A stretch of DNA of 10,946 bases from Bacteroidota bacterium (GCA_004356385.1 SMXL01000047.1:1-10946), one strand, 5' to 3'. Positions 1-7,439 are shown, counted from the stretch's first letter. The notes: a model not told the origin generated them from the sequence alone. A program made the numbers and translations.

Positions 1-2467
1 CACCGAAAACCGGGTCGTAGCCTTCACTCGCCAAAAAGTCCTTTGCACGGTCGGTAAGCTCCAAATCGATGTCGTTGCTTCGCTTGGCCAGCAGTCGGAC
101 ACGTTCGAACTGAATCTCGGCGATTTCTCTGATTTCGCTCCTGCCCAGTTGATGAAATACAACGACCTCATCGATGCGATTGAGGAATTCAGGTCTCATA
201 CGTTCTTTCAATAGGGAAATCAAATCGTCGCGGAGTTTTGCCTCCGATTCGCTGTCCATTTCACCATCGTTCACATTCAGGCGTCTCTGGATCAGCTCAG
301 AACCCAGGTTACTGGTCATGATGATAATCGAATTCTTGAAGTCGATTGTTCGACCCTGACTATCCGTAAGTCGTCCATCGTCCAACACCTGAAGCAGAAT
401 ATTGAAGACCTCGGGATGCGCCTTCTCGATTTCATCGAGCAATACCACGCAGTACGGACGCCTACGGACCAATTCAGTAAGCTGGCCGCCCTCTTCGTAG
501 CCGACATATCCGGGCGGTGCTCCTACCAGGCGGCTGACCGTATGTCTTTCCTGGTACTCGCTCATGTCGATTCGAACCATCGCGTTCTCATCGTTAAACA
601 GAAACTCTGCAAGAGCTTTCGCTAATTCGGTTTTTCCGACTCCTGTAGATCCCAGGAAAATGAATGAGCCGATAGGTCGATTTTCTTCCTGCAGACCGGC
701 TCGCCCCCGCCGAACGGCGTTCGAGACGGCCTCAATGGCTTCGCGCTGCCCCACAATTCTCTTTGCCAGCTCCTCGTCCATGCGGAGAAGTTTACTGCGC
801 TCGCCCTCGAGCATGCGTGAAACAGGAATCCCTGTCCATCTGGAGAGAATGTCGGCGATATCCTCCGCATCGATTTCCTCTTTAAGAAGCGCACCGGCTT
901 TCTGAATTTCCTGGAGTCGGGCCTTGCTCTCCTCAGCAATTCGCTCGAGCTCAGGGATCCGTCCGTATCGGATTTCAGCGACCTCTCCGTACTTTCCGTC
1001 ACGCTCCATTTTCTCGGCATCGATTCTGAGTTTTTCAACCTGCTCTTTCGCATCGCGAAGTGTCTGAATCGTTTCTTTTTCTTGATCCCACCTTGCCCTG
1101 AGGGCCAGTTGCTCTTCTTCAAGATTAGCCAATTGCTTGGCGATTTGATGGAGTTTGGCTTTATCCTTTTCGCGCTTCATGGCCTCTCGTTCAATCTCGA
1201 GCTGACGGATTTGCCTTTCCAGCTGATCCAATTCTTCGGGCACTGAATCTATCTCGATCCGAAGCTTGGCTGCGGCTTCATCGATCAGATCGATGGCCTT
1301 GTCCGGGAGGAATCGGTCGGCGATGTATCGATTGCTCAGCTCGGCGGCCGAGACCAGCGCCCCGTCCGTAATGCGGACTCCGTGATGAACTTCATAGCGC
1401 TCCTTGATGCCTCGAAGAATCGAAATGGTGTCCTCGACCGAGGGTTCTGCGACCAAAACGGTCTGAAAACGGCGCTCCAGGGCCTTGTCTTTCTCGAGAT
1501 ATTTTCGATACTCATCCAGCGTGGTGGCTCCGATCGCCCGGAGTTCGCCTCGCGCCAAGGCGGGCTTCAGGATGTTGGCCGCGTCCATTGCCCCTTCTCC
1601 GCTTCCGGCGCCCACCAGCGTATGAATCTCGTCGATGAACAGGACGATGCGTCCTTCTGCGTCCGAGATCTCTTTAACTACCGCTTTGAGTCGATCCTCG
1701 AATTCCCCCCTGAACTTTGCGCCTGCGATGAGGGCGCCCATATCGAGGGCCAATATTTTCTTGTTCTTCAGTCCTTCGGGAACGTCGCCCTGAACGATTC
1801 GAATAGCCAGTCCTTCGGCGATCGCTGTTTTACCCACGCCCGGCTCTCCGATCAGAACCGGATTGTTTTTGGTGCGTCGAGAAAGGATTTGAAGAACGCG
1901 GCGGATTTCGTCGTCTCGTCCGATAACCGGATCAATTTTTCCTTTTTCCGCAAGTTGGTTGAGATCCCTCGTGAAACGCTCGAGCGCCTGATAGCGCGAT
2001 TCGGCGTGCTTGTCGGTGACGCTACCGCTGCCACGCACACTCGCGAGGACGGATAGAATATTTTCCTTCGTGACTCCTTGGTCACGAAGCGCCTCACCAA
2101 TTTCTTCCTTCGACGTGGCGAGCGCGATAAGAAGGTGTTCTGAGGCTACGAACTCGTCCTGCAGTAACTCCGCTTCAGCAAGGGCCCGGTCGAATACTTT
2201 TTTGGCTCCTTCTCCGATGTACTGCCCCGTCACACTCGACCCGGTTACCACGGGCAACTTTTCGAGCGCTTGTTCGATTCGCGTCTCAAAAATCGCTGGA
2301 TTCGCCCCCAGTTTCGACAACAGCGCCTGGATCACTCCCGCCTCGTCGACTAGAAACGCTTTCAGTATATGCGCGGGCTCCAGATGCTGGTGATTGCGCG
2401 CAGCAGCCATTTCGGTGGCCTTCTGAATCGCTTCCTGAGCCTTAACAGTGAACTTCTGAAGATTCAT
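1..2467 (-). CDS. clpB: ATP-dependent chaperone ClpB (C-terminus beyond window)
   Basis: Cytosolic Hsp100 disaggregase that works with DnaK to pull polypeptides out of aggregates. The frame is open without interruption from an ATG at 2467 to the window edge, giving 822 residues of the roughly 860 typical of the family, so only the last part of the small D2 domain is missing. An N-terminal Clp repeat domain (residues 1 to about 145) is followed by two AAA+ modules. Walker A1 is GEPGVGKT at residue 207 and Walker A2 is GSTGVGKT at residue 606, almost exactly where E. coli ClpB has them. Walker B motifs read VLFIDEIHT and [10 protein letters not shown] full-length coiled-coil middle domain (about residues 410-525, with [11 protein letters not shown] at its end) separates ClpB from ClpA and ClpC. 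No CIRCE element is visible upstream, and no Shine-Dalgarno sequence precedes the start. The upstream DUF2231 gene ends 164 bp away on the same strand. Confidence 0.97.
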   Translation of the reverse strand, partial: MNLQKFTVKAQEAIQKATEMAAARNHQHLEPAHILKAFLVDEAGVIQALLSKLGANPAIFETRIEQALEKLPVVTGSSVTGQYIGEGAKKVFDRALAEAELLQDEFVASEHLLIALATSKEEIGEALRDQGVTKENILSVLASVRGSGSVTDKHAESRYQALERFTRDLNQLAEKGKIDPVIGRDDEIRRVLQILSRRTKNNPVLIGEPGVGKTAIAEGLAIRIVQGDVPEGLKNKKILALDMGALIAGAKFRGEFEDRLKAVVKEISDAEGRIVLFIDEIHTLVGAGSGEGAMDAANILKPALARGELRAIGATTLDEYRKYLEKDKALERRFQTVLVAEPSVEDTISILRGIKERYEVHHGVRITDGALVSAAELSNRYIADRFLPDKAIDLIDEAAAKLRIEIDSVPEELDQLERQIRQLEIEREAMKREKDKAKLHQIAKQLANLEEEQLALRARWDQEKETIQTLRDAKEQVEKLRIDAEKMERDGKYGEVAEIRYGRIPELERIAEESKARLQEIQKAGALLKEEIDAEDIADILSRWTGIPVSRMLEGERSKLLRMDEELAKRIVGQREAIEAVSNAVRRGRAGLQEENRPIGSFIFLGSTGVGKTELAKALAEFLFNDENAMVRIDMSEYQERHTVSRLVGAPPGYVGYEEGGQLTELVRRRPYCVVLLDEIEKAHPEVFNILLQVLDDGRLTDSQGRTIDFKNSIIIMTSNLGSELIQRRLNVNDGEMDSESEAKLRDDLISLLKERMRPEFLNRIDEVVVFHQLGRSEIREIAEIQFERVRLLAKRSNDIDLELTDRAKDFLASEGYDPVFG

Positions 2468-2631
2468 AATTCGTAGCGGATTTATGCCATTGATCCCTCG
2501 GATGAACCCACAGCCCGCCGTTATGACAGGAATATCGGGGTTCTAACCCGCCGAAGAGGGCTACGAAAAGCATACCAACCCTTCAATTCGTGTCAGTATG
2601 GCAGAAAATTAGACAGAAGATGCGATTTCTG

Positions 2632-3702
2632 TTATCGGAGGACCTCTACCCTCACGTAATCAAGAAGTACGGTTCCTGTCCCGTTCATTCGAAAACCGGA
2701 CGGCCCGGCGGCAGGAATGGGTCCGTGGCCGTGCGCTACGAGAGCCTCATCCGCATAGGCCCTGGCATGTTCACCGTCGGAAACCACCCGGAACGCGACC
2801 CATCCGCTCGGTACGTACGGTTTAGCATCCAGCAGGTGAATATCTCCGTTTTCACTTCGACCCTGTCGCATTTCTCCGTTCCCGATCGAAGTAAAATGAT
2901 AGTTACCGGCATCTTCGACGTGATGAACGAACATGAGCACGCCGTCGAACCGGTCGAGATTGGCTGTAAAATCTACCTGGATGTCATCGACAGGCTGGTC
3001 GTAAACAAACATGGCGACGGTTCCGTCGGTCGAAAGTGCCAATACTTCTCCGCGCTCTCCACCGTCCATGATGGAGGTTTGGGAGAAATCTCCGCCTCCT
3101 TCCGGAAAGGTCATCGAGGACTTCCATGCCGATGAATGAGTGGGTTTCCATGTCCAACCTCCACTTTCCGATAAAATGGGAGCAGATTGCAATTCAATTG
3201 ATAAATCACTCGGTGCGGCGACAACGCTCTGAAGGGTATGGTCTATGGTTTGCACACCCGCGCCATATCGAAATACCAGTTGCGCGCCGTGTTCAGCGGT
3301 CTGAAAGAGAAGAACCAGGCCGGCTGCCGGAATGACGACCATGGCTACCCAGACAGCCGTTTTCTTTCCGAACGCCGTCAGGTCGATCAGGGGTCTGACG
3401 ATGGCAAAAACGCCGAAAAACCAGACCGTCCACAGGGCCAGGTCAGCATGTTCAGTCAAGGCCGCGTTTCCCTCGGTCGAAAGAAAGACGAGATCGGCGG
3501 CTTGCCTTCCTGCAAAATAAGTTGCAAGGACCGCTATACCCCCCAGGATATACATCGTCACGGCAGCCTGGCGCCAGAACGGTCTTGATCGAAGAATCAG
3601 CCCCACACCGTCGAATAGGACTGCTACAAATAGGAAAGCGATCGGGAAGTGAACGAGTAGCGGGTGAATGTTGGGTGCCCAATCCGGGAGAAAGAAATCC
3701 AT
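2632..3702 (-). CDS. DUF2231 membrane domain fused to a LamG/DUF1080-like domain
   Basis: 356-residue membrane protein of unknown function. Residues 1 to about 150 form a four-helix DUF2231 domain: helices at about 15-37, 46-64, 86-106 and 115-134, with HPLLVHFP at 13-20 (H13, H18), H85 in LTEHADLALWT and H138 in TAEHGAQ. Such paired histidines in DUF2231 resemble haem ligands, but that is inference. Residues from about 180 to 356 look like a soluble beta-sandwich of the LamG/DUF1080 (3-keto-disaccharide hydrolase-like) type: VDFTANLDRFDGVLMFVHHVEDAGNYHF, then GWVAFRVVSDGEHARAYADE and a final LLDYVRVEVL strand. This domain probably lies on the periplasmic side. The ATG at 3702 sits behind an A/T-rich stretch without a Shine-Dalgarno sequence. 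Its 5' end is divergent from the DUF493 gene. The DUF2231 assignment is fairly firm; the C-terminal fold is by pattern only. Confidence 0.82.
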   Translation of the reverse strand: MDFFLPDWAPNIHPLLVHFPIAFLFVAVLFDGVGLILRSRPFWRQAAVTMYILGGIAVLATYFAGRQAADLVFLSTEGNAALTEHADLALWTVWFFGVFAIVRPLIDLTAFGKKTAVWVAMVVIPAAGLVLLFQTAEHGAQLVFRYGAGVQTIDHTLQSVVAAPSDLSIELQSAPILSESGGWTWKPTHSSAWKSSMTFPEGGGDFSQTSIMDGGERGEVLALSTDGTVAMFVYDQPVDDIQVDFTANLDRFDGVLMFVHHVEDAGNYHFTSIGNGEMRQGRSENGDIHLLDAKPYVPSGWVAFRVVSDGEHARAYADEALVAHGHGPIPAAGPSGFRMNGTGTVLLDYVRVEVLR

Positions 3703-3765
3703 AGAAAGAAAAAATTTGTCAGTCTAAAATACCCATGAACGAGTTCAGCAGGAGGATGTTACGAG

Positions 3766-3789
3766 TAATTGGAACACTGTTTTCAATTA
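3766..3789. promoter_or_regulatory. Imperfect palindrome in the divergent intergenic region
   Basis: Arms TAATTGGAA and TTTCAATTA pair in 8 of 9 positions (one G-T) around a 6-base centre, CACTGT. It lies in the 135-bp spacer between the divergent DUF2231 and DUF493 genes, where an operator acting on both would be expected. A weak TTGGAA / TTAAAT pair (3769-3774 and 3793-3798, 18-bp spacer) facing the DUF493 gene overlaps it. Binding by a regulator is inference; A/T-rich intergenic DNA can form such arms by chance. Confidence 0.3.
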
Positions 3790-3837
3790 AGCTTAAATGA
3801 TGCCTCATTGCGAACAACGTGGTTCTAGCCAGTAGAA

Positions 3838-4140
3838 ATGCCAACCAATACACCGAAAAAGCCGGGTGACAGCGCTGCTTCAGAAGAATGGTGGACGAAT
3901 TTTCGACAGTTGCTCGCGGACCAGTCGGAGTGGCCTACCGAATATCTTTATAAGTTTATCGTTCCTAAAGCCGGGTTGGAAGCGCTGGAGCGCGTGTTCG
4001 GTGATGCCAAGATCATTGTTCGGGCATCGAAACGAGGAAAATATCTGAGTATAACATCTCGGATGTTCACCGATTCACCAGACGATGTAATTGCCGTCTA
4101 CAGGGAAGTCGGCAAGATTGATGGAGTCATTTCGCTTTGA
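3838..4140 (+). CDS. DUF493 (YbeD-like) family protein
   Basis: 100-residue cytosolic protein of the DUF493/YbeD family, whose function is not established; the fold is a small alpha/beta regulatory-type domain. After a polar lead of about 15 residues, the family core runs from EWPTEYLYKFIVP (31-43) through the hallmark SKRGKYLSIT (64-73) to SPDDVIAVYREVGKIDGVISL (80-100). The C-terminal ending in GVISL and the EWPTEYLYKFIVP form are those of Bacteroidota-type members rather than the E. coli FPCxFxFKVIG form. The ATG at 3838 is the only sensible start and has no Shine-Dalgarno sequence. It diverges from the DUF2231 gene and is 166 bp ahead of the amidohydrolase gene on the same strand, so co-transcription with that gene is possible but not shown. 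Confidence 0.85.
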   Translation: MPTNTPKKPGDSAASEEWWTNFRQLLADQSEWPTEYLYKFIVPKAGLEALERVFGDAKIIVRASKRGKYLSITSRMFTDSPDDVIAVYREVGKIDGVISL

Positions 4141-4189
4141 TGTACAAGGCTGATATTTCATACTCTAGTGTTTCGCATTTTGGAGCTTT

Positions 4190-4203
4190 ACACGCTGGCG
4201 TGT
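4190..4203. repeat. Short inverted repeat upstream of the amidohydrolase gene
   Basis: ACACGC and GCGTGT form a perfect 6+6 inverted repeat around a TG centre, 103 bp before the amidohydrolase start, inside the 166-bp gap after the DUF493 gene. There is no T-run after it, so it does not look like a terminator. It could be a small operator or chance. I see no convincing promoter in this gap. Confidence 0.3.
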
Positions 4204-4306
4204 CAGAGGACCGATGTGGACGACCCTGTTGAATTGTGTTCTTCATTTCGCTCCTCTCGACCCCGCCCAGACTTGACGCTTCTCCGACTTAACTCCCACG
4301 TTTCCG

Positions 4307-5566
4307 ATGAAAAAGCTCCTGCCGGTTCTCCTCCTACTAATCAACGTCCAGGTAGCCCGAGGTCAGGATTACGTATTGAAACCGGATCGTGTATTCGACG
4401 GGCACGTGACGCACGATGGCTGGCAAGTGACGGTAACGGGGCATCGGATCACGTATGCGGGTCCAACCCGGGACGTTGACCCAGGAGCCTCTCCCGAGAT
4501 TATTGAGCTTCCAGGAATGACCTTGTCGCCAGGACTGATCGAGGGGCATTCCCATGTATTGCTTCATCCTTACGACGAAGCTTCCTGGAACGATCAGGTA
4601 CTCAAGGAATCCAGAACCGAGCGGGTCGCCCGCGCCACAAATCATGTGCGAAATACAGTGATGGCTGGGTTCACGACCATTCGCGACCTTGGCTCGGAGG
4701 GAGCCGGCTACGCCGATGTGGGGATAAAACGATCCATCGAAAAGGGAATCATTGTAGGTCCGAGGATGCTCGTTGCCGGACGGGCCATGGTTGCGACAGG
4801 AAGTTATGGACCAAAGGGGTTTCGTCCCGATTTCGATGTTCCACTCGGCGCCGAAACCGCTGACGGGTTGGATGCCCTGATTCGAGTCACCCGAGATCAG
4901 ATCGGTAAGGGAGCTGATCTGATCAAGATATATGCGGATTATCGATGGGGTCCAAACGGTGAAGCCATGCCGACGTATTCGGTCAGTGAAATCAAACGAA
5001 TTGTAGAAACGGCAACTGCCAGCGGACGCCCGGTGGTGGCTCATGCCGCCACGGCCGACGGAATGATGAATGCAATTCTCGGCGGCGTGGAAACCATTGA
5101 GCATGGCGACGGCGCAACCGATGAAGTACTCGCTCTCATGGTGGCACGTGGTGTGGTCTGGTATCCCACGCTTGCAGCCGCGGAAGCCATCTCTTCCTAC
5201 GGCGGGTGGCGCAAAGGCCAAGATCCTGATCCGTCTCGTATCGCTCAGAAAAAGAAACTGTTTCGCAAAGCGCTCGATTCAGGAGTTGTCATCGGTCTGG
5301 GTAGCGACGTGGGCGTCTTCACGCACGGAGAGAACGCGTGGGAACTTGAGCTTCTCGTGGAATACGGGATGACCGCTCTGGAGGCCATGCGCGCTGCGAC
5401 CTCGGTCAACGCAGAAACGTTTCATCTGACGGATCGAGGCGTTGTGCGATCGGGATTCCTGGCCGATCTGATAGCTACCCTCGGCGATCCGACGACAGAC
5501 ATAACGGCTTCGCGAAACGTCGTACTGGTCATGAAAGGCGGTCGAATCCTAAAGCGACCGCACTAG
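4307..5566 (+). CDS. Secreted metal-dependent amidohydrolase (imidazolonepropionase-like)
   Basis: 419-residue enzyme of the amidohydrolase superfamily, in the subgroup usually annotated imidazolonepropionase-like or Xaa-Pro dipeptidase-like. A type I signal peptide (KK, then LLPVLLLLINV; likely cut after ARG at residue 19) sends it to the periplasm or outside. The metal-site set is complete: HSH at 81-83, K207 (candidate carboxylated lysine, in ADLIKIYADYRWG), H246 in VVAHA, H266 in TIEHGD, and D334 in GLGSD. The C-terminal GVVRSGFLADLIAT and VVLVMKGGRIL strands complete the small beta-sandwich seen in these enzymes. Some homologues in this subgroup act on dipeptides with C-terminal proline or on N-acyl amino acids, but sequence alone does not give the substrate. 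The ATG at 4307 gives exactly the signal peptide; no Shine-Dalgarno sequence is seen. Its stop is 12 bp from the stop of the convergent small gene. Confidence 0.9.
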   Translation: MKKLLPVLLLLINVQVARGQDYVLKPDRVFDGHVTHDGWQVTVTGHRITYAGPTRDVDPGASPEIIELPGMTLSPGLIEGHSHVLLHPYDEASWNDQVLKESRTERVARATNHVRNTVMAGFTTIRDLGSEGAGYADVGIKRSIEKGIIVGPRMLVAGRAMVATGSYGPKGFRPDFDVPLGAETADGLDALIRVTRDQIGKGADLIKIYADYRWGPNGEAMPTYSVSEIKRIVETATASGRPVVAHAATADGMMNAILGGVETIEHGDGATDEVLALMVARGVVWYPTLAAAEAISSYGGWRKGQDPDPSRIAQKKKLFRKALDSGVVIGLGSDVGVFTHGENAWELELLVEYGMTALEAMRAATSVNAETFHLTDRGVVRSGFLADLIATLGDPTTDITASRNVVLVMKGGRILKRPH

Positions 5567-5578
5567 ACGCTGGACCGC

Positions 5579-5806
5579 CTAGAGCTCCTTCAAAATGCGG
5601 AGTTCGAGCCAATTGACGGTACCACCACTTGGGACATCCATCTTCGACGTTTTTAACTCTACGTCGAGATGCTGGCGCTCAGCCTGGATGAACAGGTGGT
5701 TCAATTCGTCGATTTTGTGCTTCAGTTCTTTCGCAAGGAGGTAGTCCTCGTCGCGAAGCAACTGGTCAACGAGTTTGTCTATGTCCCCGATTCCAGATTC
5801 CTGCAC
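5579..5806 (-). CDS. Small UVR-motif-like coiled-coil protein (hypothetical)
   Basis: 75-residue, charged, soluble protein. Residues 8-36 (DIDKLVDQLLRDEDYLLAKE and onward to KIDELN) have the spacing of a UVR (UvrB/UvrC) helical hairpin, in which two short helices pair around an AxxLxxxIxxL core. The rest, LFIQAERQHLDVELKTSK, is amphipathic, followed by a short hydrophobic tail, NWLELRILKEL. UVR-type motifs mediate protein-protein contacts in UvrB, UvrC, ClpC and McsA; a partner here is unknown. The start is a GTG at 5806; the frame stays open upstream to a TAG at about 5882 without an ATG, so the true start is uncertain. It converges on the amidohydrolase gene. The orderly heptad pattern supports it being real, but it is short and I cannot test conservation. 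Confidence 0.5.
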   Translation of the reverse strand: MQESGIGDIDKLVDQLLRDEDYLLAKELKHKIDELNHLFIQAERQHLDVELKTSKMDVPSGGTVNWLELRILKEL

Positions 5807-5880
5807 TATATACGCCTTATTTACCCTTGAAGGCAGTTTCGAATGATGGTTCGACTCTCCTCTTATAACGAAAGAATACG

Positions 5881-5943
5881 TCTAATTCGCTCTAATACTG
5901 AATGGAGAGGCCAGCGAATTAACCTATCATACTAATCCTATCA
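5881..5943. repeat. Short direct repeats in the 256-bp intergenic region
   Basis: The gap 5807-6062 between the small UVR-like gene and tonB holds two sets of direct repeats. CCTATCA occurs at 5923-5929 and 5937-5943, separated by 7 bp, so the copies repeat every 14 bp. TCTAAT occurs at 5881-5886 and 5891-5896, 10 bp apart or one helical turn, with a related ACTAAT at 5931-5936. All lie upstream of the minus-strand small gene, where activator or repressor sites would be expected. No clear promoter core can be named. Function is inference. Confidence 0.35.
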
Positions 5944-5990
5944 CACGGCCTAGAGCGAAGCAAATTGGGAGTCTGGCCCGATCGATAAAT

Positions 5991-6027
5991 AAAAAGCCCA
6001 GTGCACGTTGAGCACACCGAGCTTTTT
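5991..6027 (-). terminator. Rho-independent terminator of the tonB transcript
   Basis: On the minus strand the sequence folds into an uninterrupted 16-bp stem (AAAAAGCTCGGTGTGC with GTGCACTGGGCTTTTT) around a 5-base TCAAC loop, followed by more T-rich sequence (ATTTAT). Four G-U wobbles make the stem continuous only in minus-strand RNA; in plus-strand RNA they become A-C mismatches. This fits termination of transcription leaving the tonB stop at 6063, 36 bp upstream of the hairpin. Confidence 0.85.
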
Positions 6028-6062
6028 AAAGTTGCCTGTTAAAAAGTCTTTTTAGTCGTTCG

Positions 6063-6716
6063 CTATTTGAGTTTGAACGTAACCGGAAGCGACATTTTCA
6101 CTTTGACCGCTTTGCCACGCTGTTTTCCAGGTGTAAACTTGGCCATGAGGATTCCCTTTATGGCTTCCTCATCACAACCTGCTCCTATGCCTCGGGTAAC
6201 GACAGCATCGGTGACATTTCCGTTCTCATCTACAATGAATTGGACGAACACGCGTCCTTCAACCCCAGCCTTCTTGGCAATTTCGGGGTACTTGATGCTG
6301 GCCTGAAGCCCTGAAAGTCCACCGATCAGTTGCGGAGGTTCTTCCACAATAACGAAAATTTCAGGCTCTGGCTCCTCTTCGACGGCGGGAGGGGGCGGAG
6401 GCAATTCCACCGCTTCATCCAAGTCAAGGAACACGTCCAGATCTAGTTCATCGTCTTCGAGGACCGCGTCATTGGGTACTTCGACAGGAACAGGCGGGCG
6501 CGGTGGAGGCGGTGGCTTCTCAATCTGCTCAGTCTGTAGAATTTCTTCCATCTGGACCACTTCCTGTTCTACGAGAGTGACTTTAAATGAGTCGTCTACC
6601 GTCATATCCAGACGGAAGGCAATAATGAGGATTGCCAGCGTCAGAACCATTCCAATTTCTACAAAGAGCGGATATCGCTGCCGTAAATCCGCCTTATCGG
6701 TTTTTCGTAATGCCAT
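6063..6716 (-). CDS. tonB: Energy transducer TonB (proline-rich)
   Basis: 217-residue inner-membrane protein that carries proton-motive energy from ExbB/ExbD to TonB-dependent outer-membrane transporters. A basic cytoplasmic N-terminus (residues 1-15) precedes one membrane helix (about 18-36). A periplasmic spacer of about 90 residues carries two proline tracts (PPPPPRPPVPVEVP at 68-81; PPPPP at 106-110) separated by a strongly acidic stretch (EDDELDLDVFLDLDE). The C-terminal TonB domain (about 127-217) has PPQLIGG, YPEIAKKAGVEGRVFVQF and RGIGAGCDEEAI, then TPGKQRGKAVKVKMSLPVTF. No exbB or exbD is in the window. It follows the shorter TonB gene after 148 bp, so it could be read from the upstream genes or from its own promoter. 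No Shine-Dalgarno sequence is seen before the ATG. Confidence 0.94.
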   Translation of the reverse strand: MALRKTDKADLRQRYPLFVEIGMVLTLAILIIAFRLDMTVDDSFKVTLVEQEVVQMEEILQTEQIEKPPPPPRPPVPVEVPNDAVLEDDELDLDVFLDLDEAVELPPPPPAVEEEPEPEIFVIVEEPPQLIGGLSGLQASIKYPEIAKKAGVEGRVFVQFIVDENGNVTDAVVTRGIGAGCDEEAIKGILMAKFTPGKQRGKAVKVKMSLPVTFKLK

Positions 6717-6835
6717 GACAGTTTAGTATGGAACCGGGTGAATGGGAGGGCCGAGAAAGTACGGTGAACTGCGTGAAAACACCAGCCCGAATACCGTATC
6801 TAAGCCTGTCTCTGGGTTGAAGACCCTGGAAGGGT

Positions 6836-6864
6836 ACCAAAGTTTCTCGAGTGCCGATTGTCAA
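6836..6864 (-). promoter_or_regulatory. Candidate promoter for the proline-rich tonB
   Basis: A perfect TTGACA lies at 6864-6859, directly after the stop of the shorter TonB gene, in the 148-bp gap before the next tonB. The position 17 bp on reads TTTGGT, which is not a sigma-70 -10 box; however AAACTTTG in the same place is close to the Bacteroidota TAnnTTTG element. Spacing to TTG is a little short for that type. The gap length favours a promoter, but the core match is weak. Confidence 0.3.
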
Positions 6865-7389
6865 CTAATTAAGGCGAAATGAGACGGGGAGGGACATCTT
6901 CACTCGTACAGGTACTCCATCGTTGGTACCCGCAACGAACGTGGTTTCACCGAGGGCTCGAACCGCCTCTTCGTCGCACCCGCCACCAATTCCTCGCGTC
7001 ACCCTTATGTTCGAAACTCCTCCGTCTTTTTCCACGGCGAATTGCAGGAATACGCGCCCCTCGATGCCAGCCATTCTGGCAATTTCCGGGTACCGGATTT
7101 TTCTCTGAAGAGCTTCAAGTCCGCCGATCACTCGAGGCGGTGAATCGACATGTATGAAGATCCTGGAATCGTCTGCCTGAGCGGGTTGATTTTCCTCGTA
7201 TAAATGGATGGCCGATTGATGATGCATCCGTTGATGAACGAAGTCCCATACATTTCCGAACCAGCCAAAACCCAGTGAAAGCGTAAGAACAAGCACACCA
7301 ATGGCCGCAGCCATGATTGCAGGAGGTGAGAATCGGTGTGAAAATTTTTCTGAGCCGGGCTGTGACTCAGGATGGGGAATGTCGGACAT
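6865..7389 (-). CDS. Short TonB-like protein lacking a proline spacer
   Basis: 174-residue inner-membrane protein with a TonB C-terminal domain. A polar N-terminus of about 23 residues leads into one membrane helix (about 24-46, AIMAAAIGVLVLTLSLGFGWF). The periplasmic linker is only about 38 residues (47-84), histidine- and glutamine-rich and without proline tracts, against about 90 residues in the neighbouring TonB. The C-terminal domain (85-174) parallels its neighbour closely: PPRVIGGLEALQ, YPEIARMAGIEGRVFLQF, RGIGGGCDEEAV and VRVKMSLPVSFRLN. The two genes look like an old tandem duplication. With so short a linker it is doubtful that it can reach the outer membrane as classical TonB does; it may serve a different partner. 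The ATG at 7389 is 78 bp after the VanZ-like gene. No Shine-Dalgarno sequence is seen. Confidence 0.88.
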   Translation of the reverse strand: MSDIPHPESQPGSEKFSHRFSPPAIMAAAIGVLVLTLSLGFGWFGNVWDFVHQRMHHQSAIHLYEENQPAQADDSRIFIHVDSPPRVIGGLEALQRKIRYPEIARMAGIEGRVFLQFAVEKDGGVSNIRVTRGIGGGCDEEAVRALGETTFVAGTNDGVPVRVKMSLPVSFRLN

Positions 7390-7420
7390 GACTCTATCAG
7401 GATTGGGATGAAACAGGAAC

Positions 7421-7439
7421 TATCGGGCGAACCCCGATA
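7421..7439 (-). other. Intercistronic hairpin between vanZ-like and tonB-like genes
   Basis: TATCGGG and CCCGATA form a perfect 7-bp stem around a GTTCG loop, in the 78-bp gap between the VanZ-like stop and the short TonB start. No T-run follows on either strand, so it is more likely an mRNA processing or stability element, or an operator, than a terminator. Its role is inference. Confidence 0.4.

Noticed and set aside
622..1122. 166-codon minus-strand frame inside clpB, suggesting a frameshift
   Set aside because: The true ClpB frame runs through the same region without interruption with intact M-domain and Walker A2, so there is no frameshift.
1382..2056. 224-codon plus-strand open frame within clpB
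   Set aside because: Antisense to the unbroken first AAA+ module of ClpB, with no recognisable domain.
2468..2631. CIRCE operator or sigma-32 promoter before clpB
   Set aside because: No TTAGCACTC-N9-GAGTGCTAA element is present. A TTGAAG with 17-bp spacing leads only to TAGCCC, too poor for a heat-shock or housekeeping promoter call; a short GGGTT/AACCC hairpin has no T-run.
2590..3135. 181-codon plus-strand open frame opposite the DUF2231 fusion
   Set aside because: The minus-strand frame has clear helices and beta-sandwich pattern; this one has neither and is a shadow.
4337..5221. 294-codon open frame on the minus strand opposite the amidohydrolase
   Set aside because: It lies wholly antisense to a gene with a complete metal site. 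Its translation is low in family-like patterns and rich in G, H, S and R, as expected of a shadow frame.
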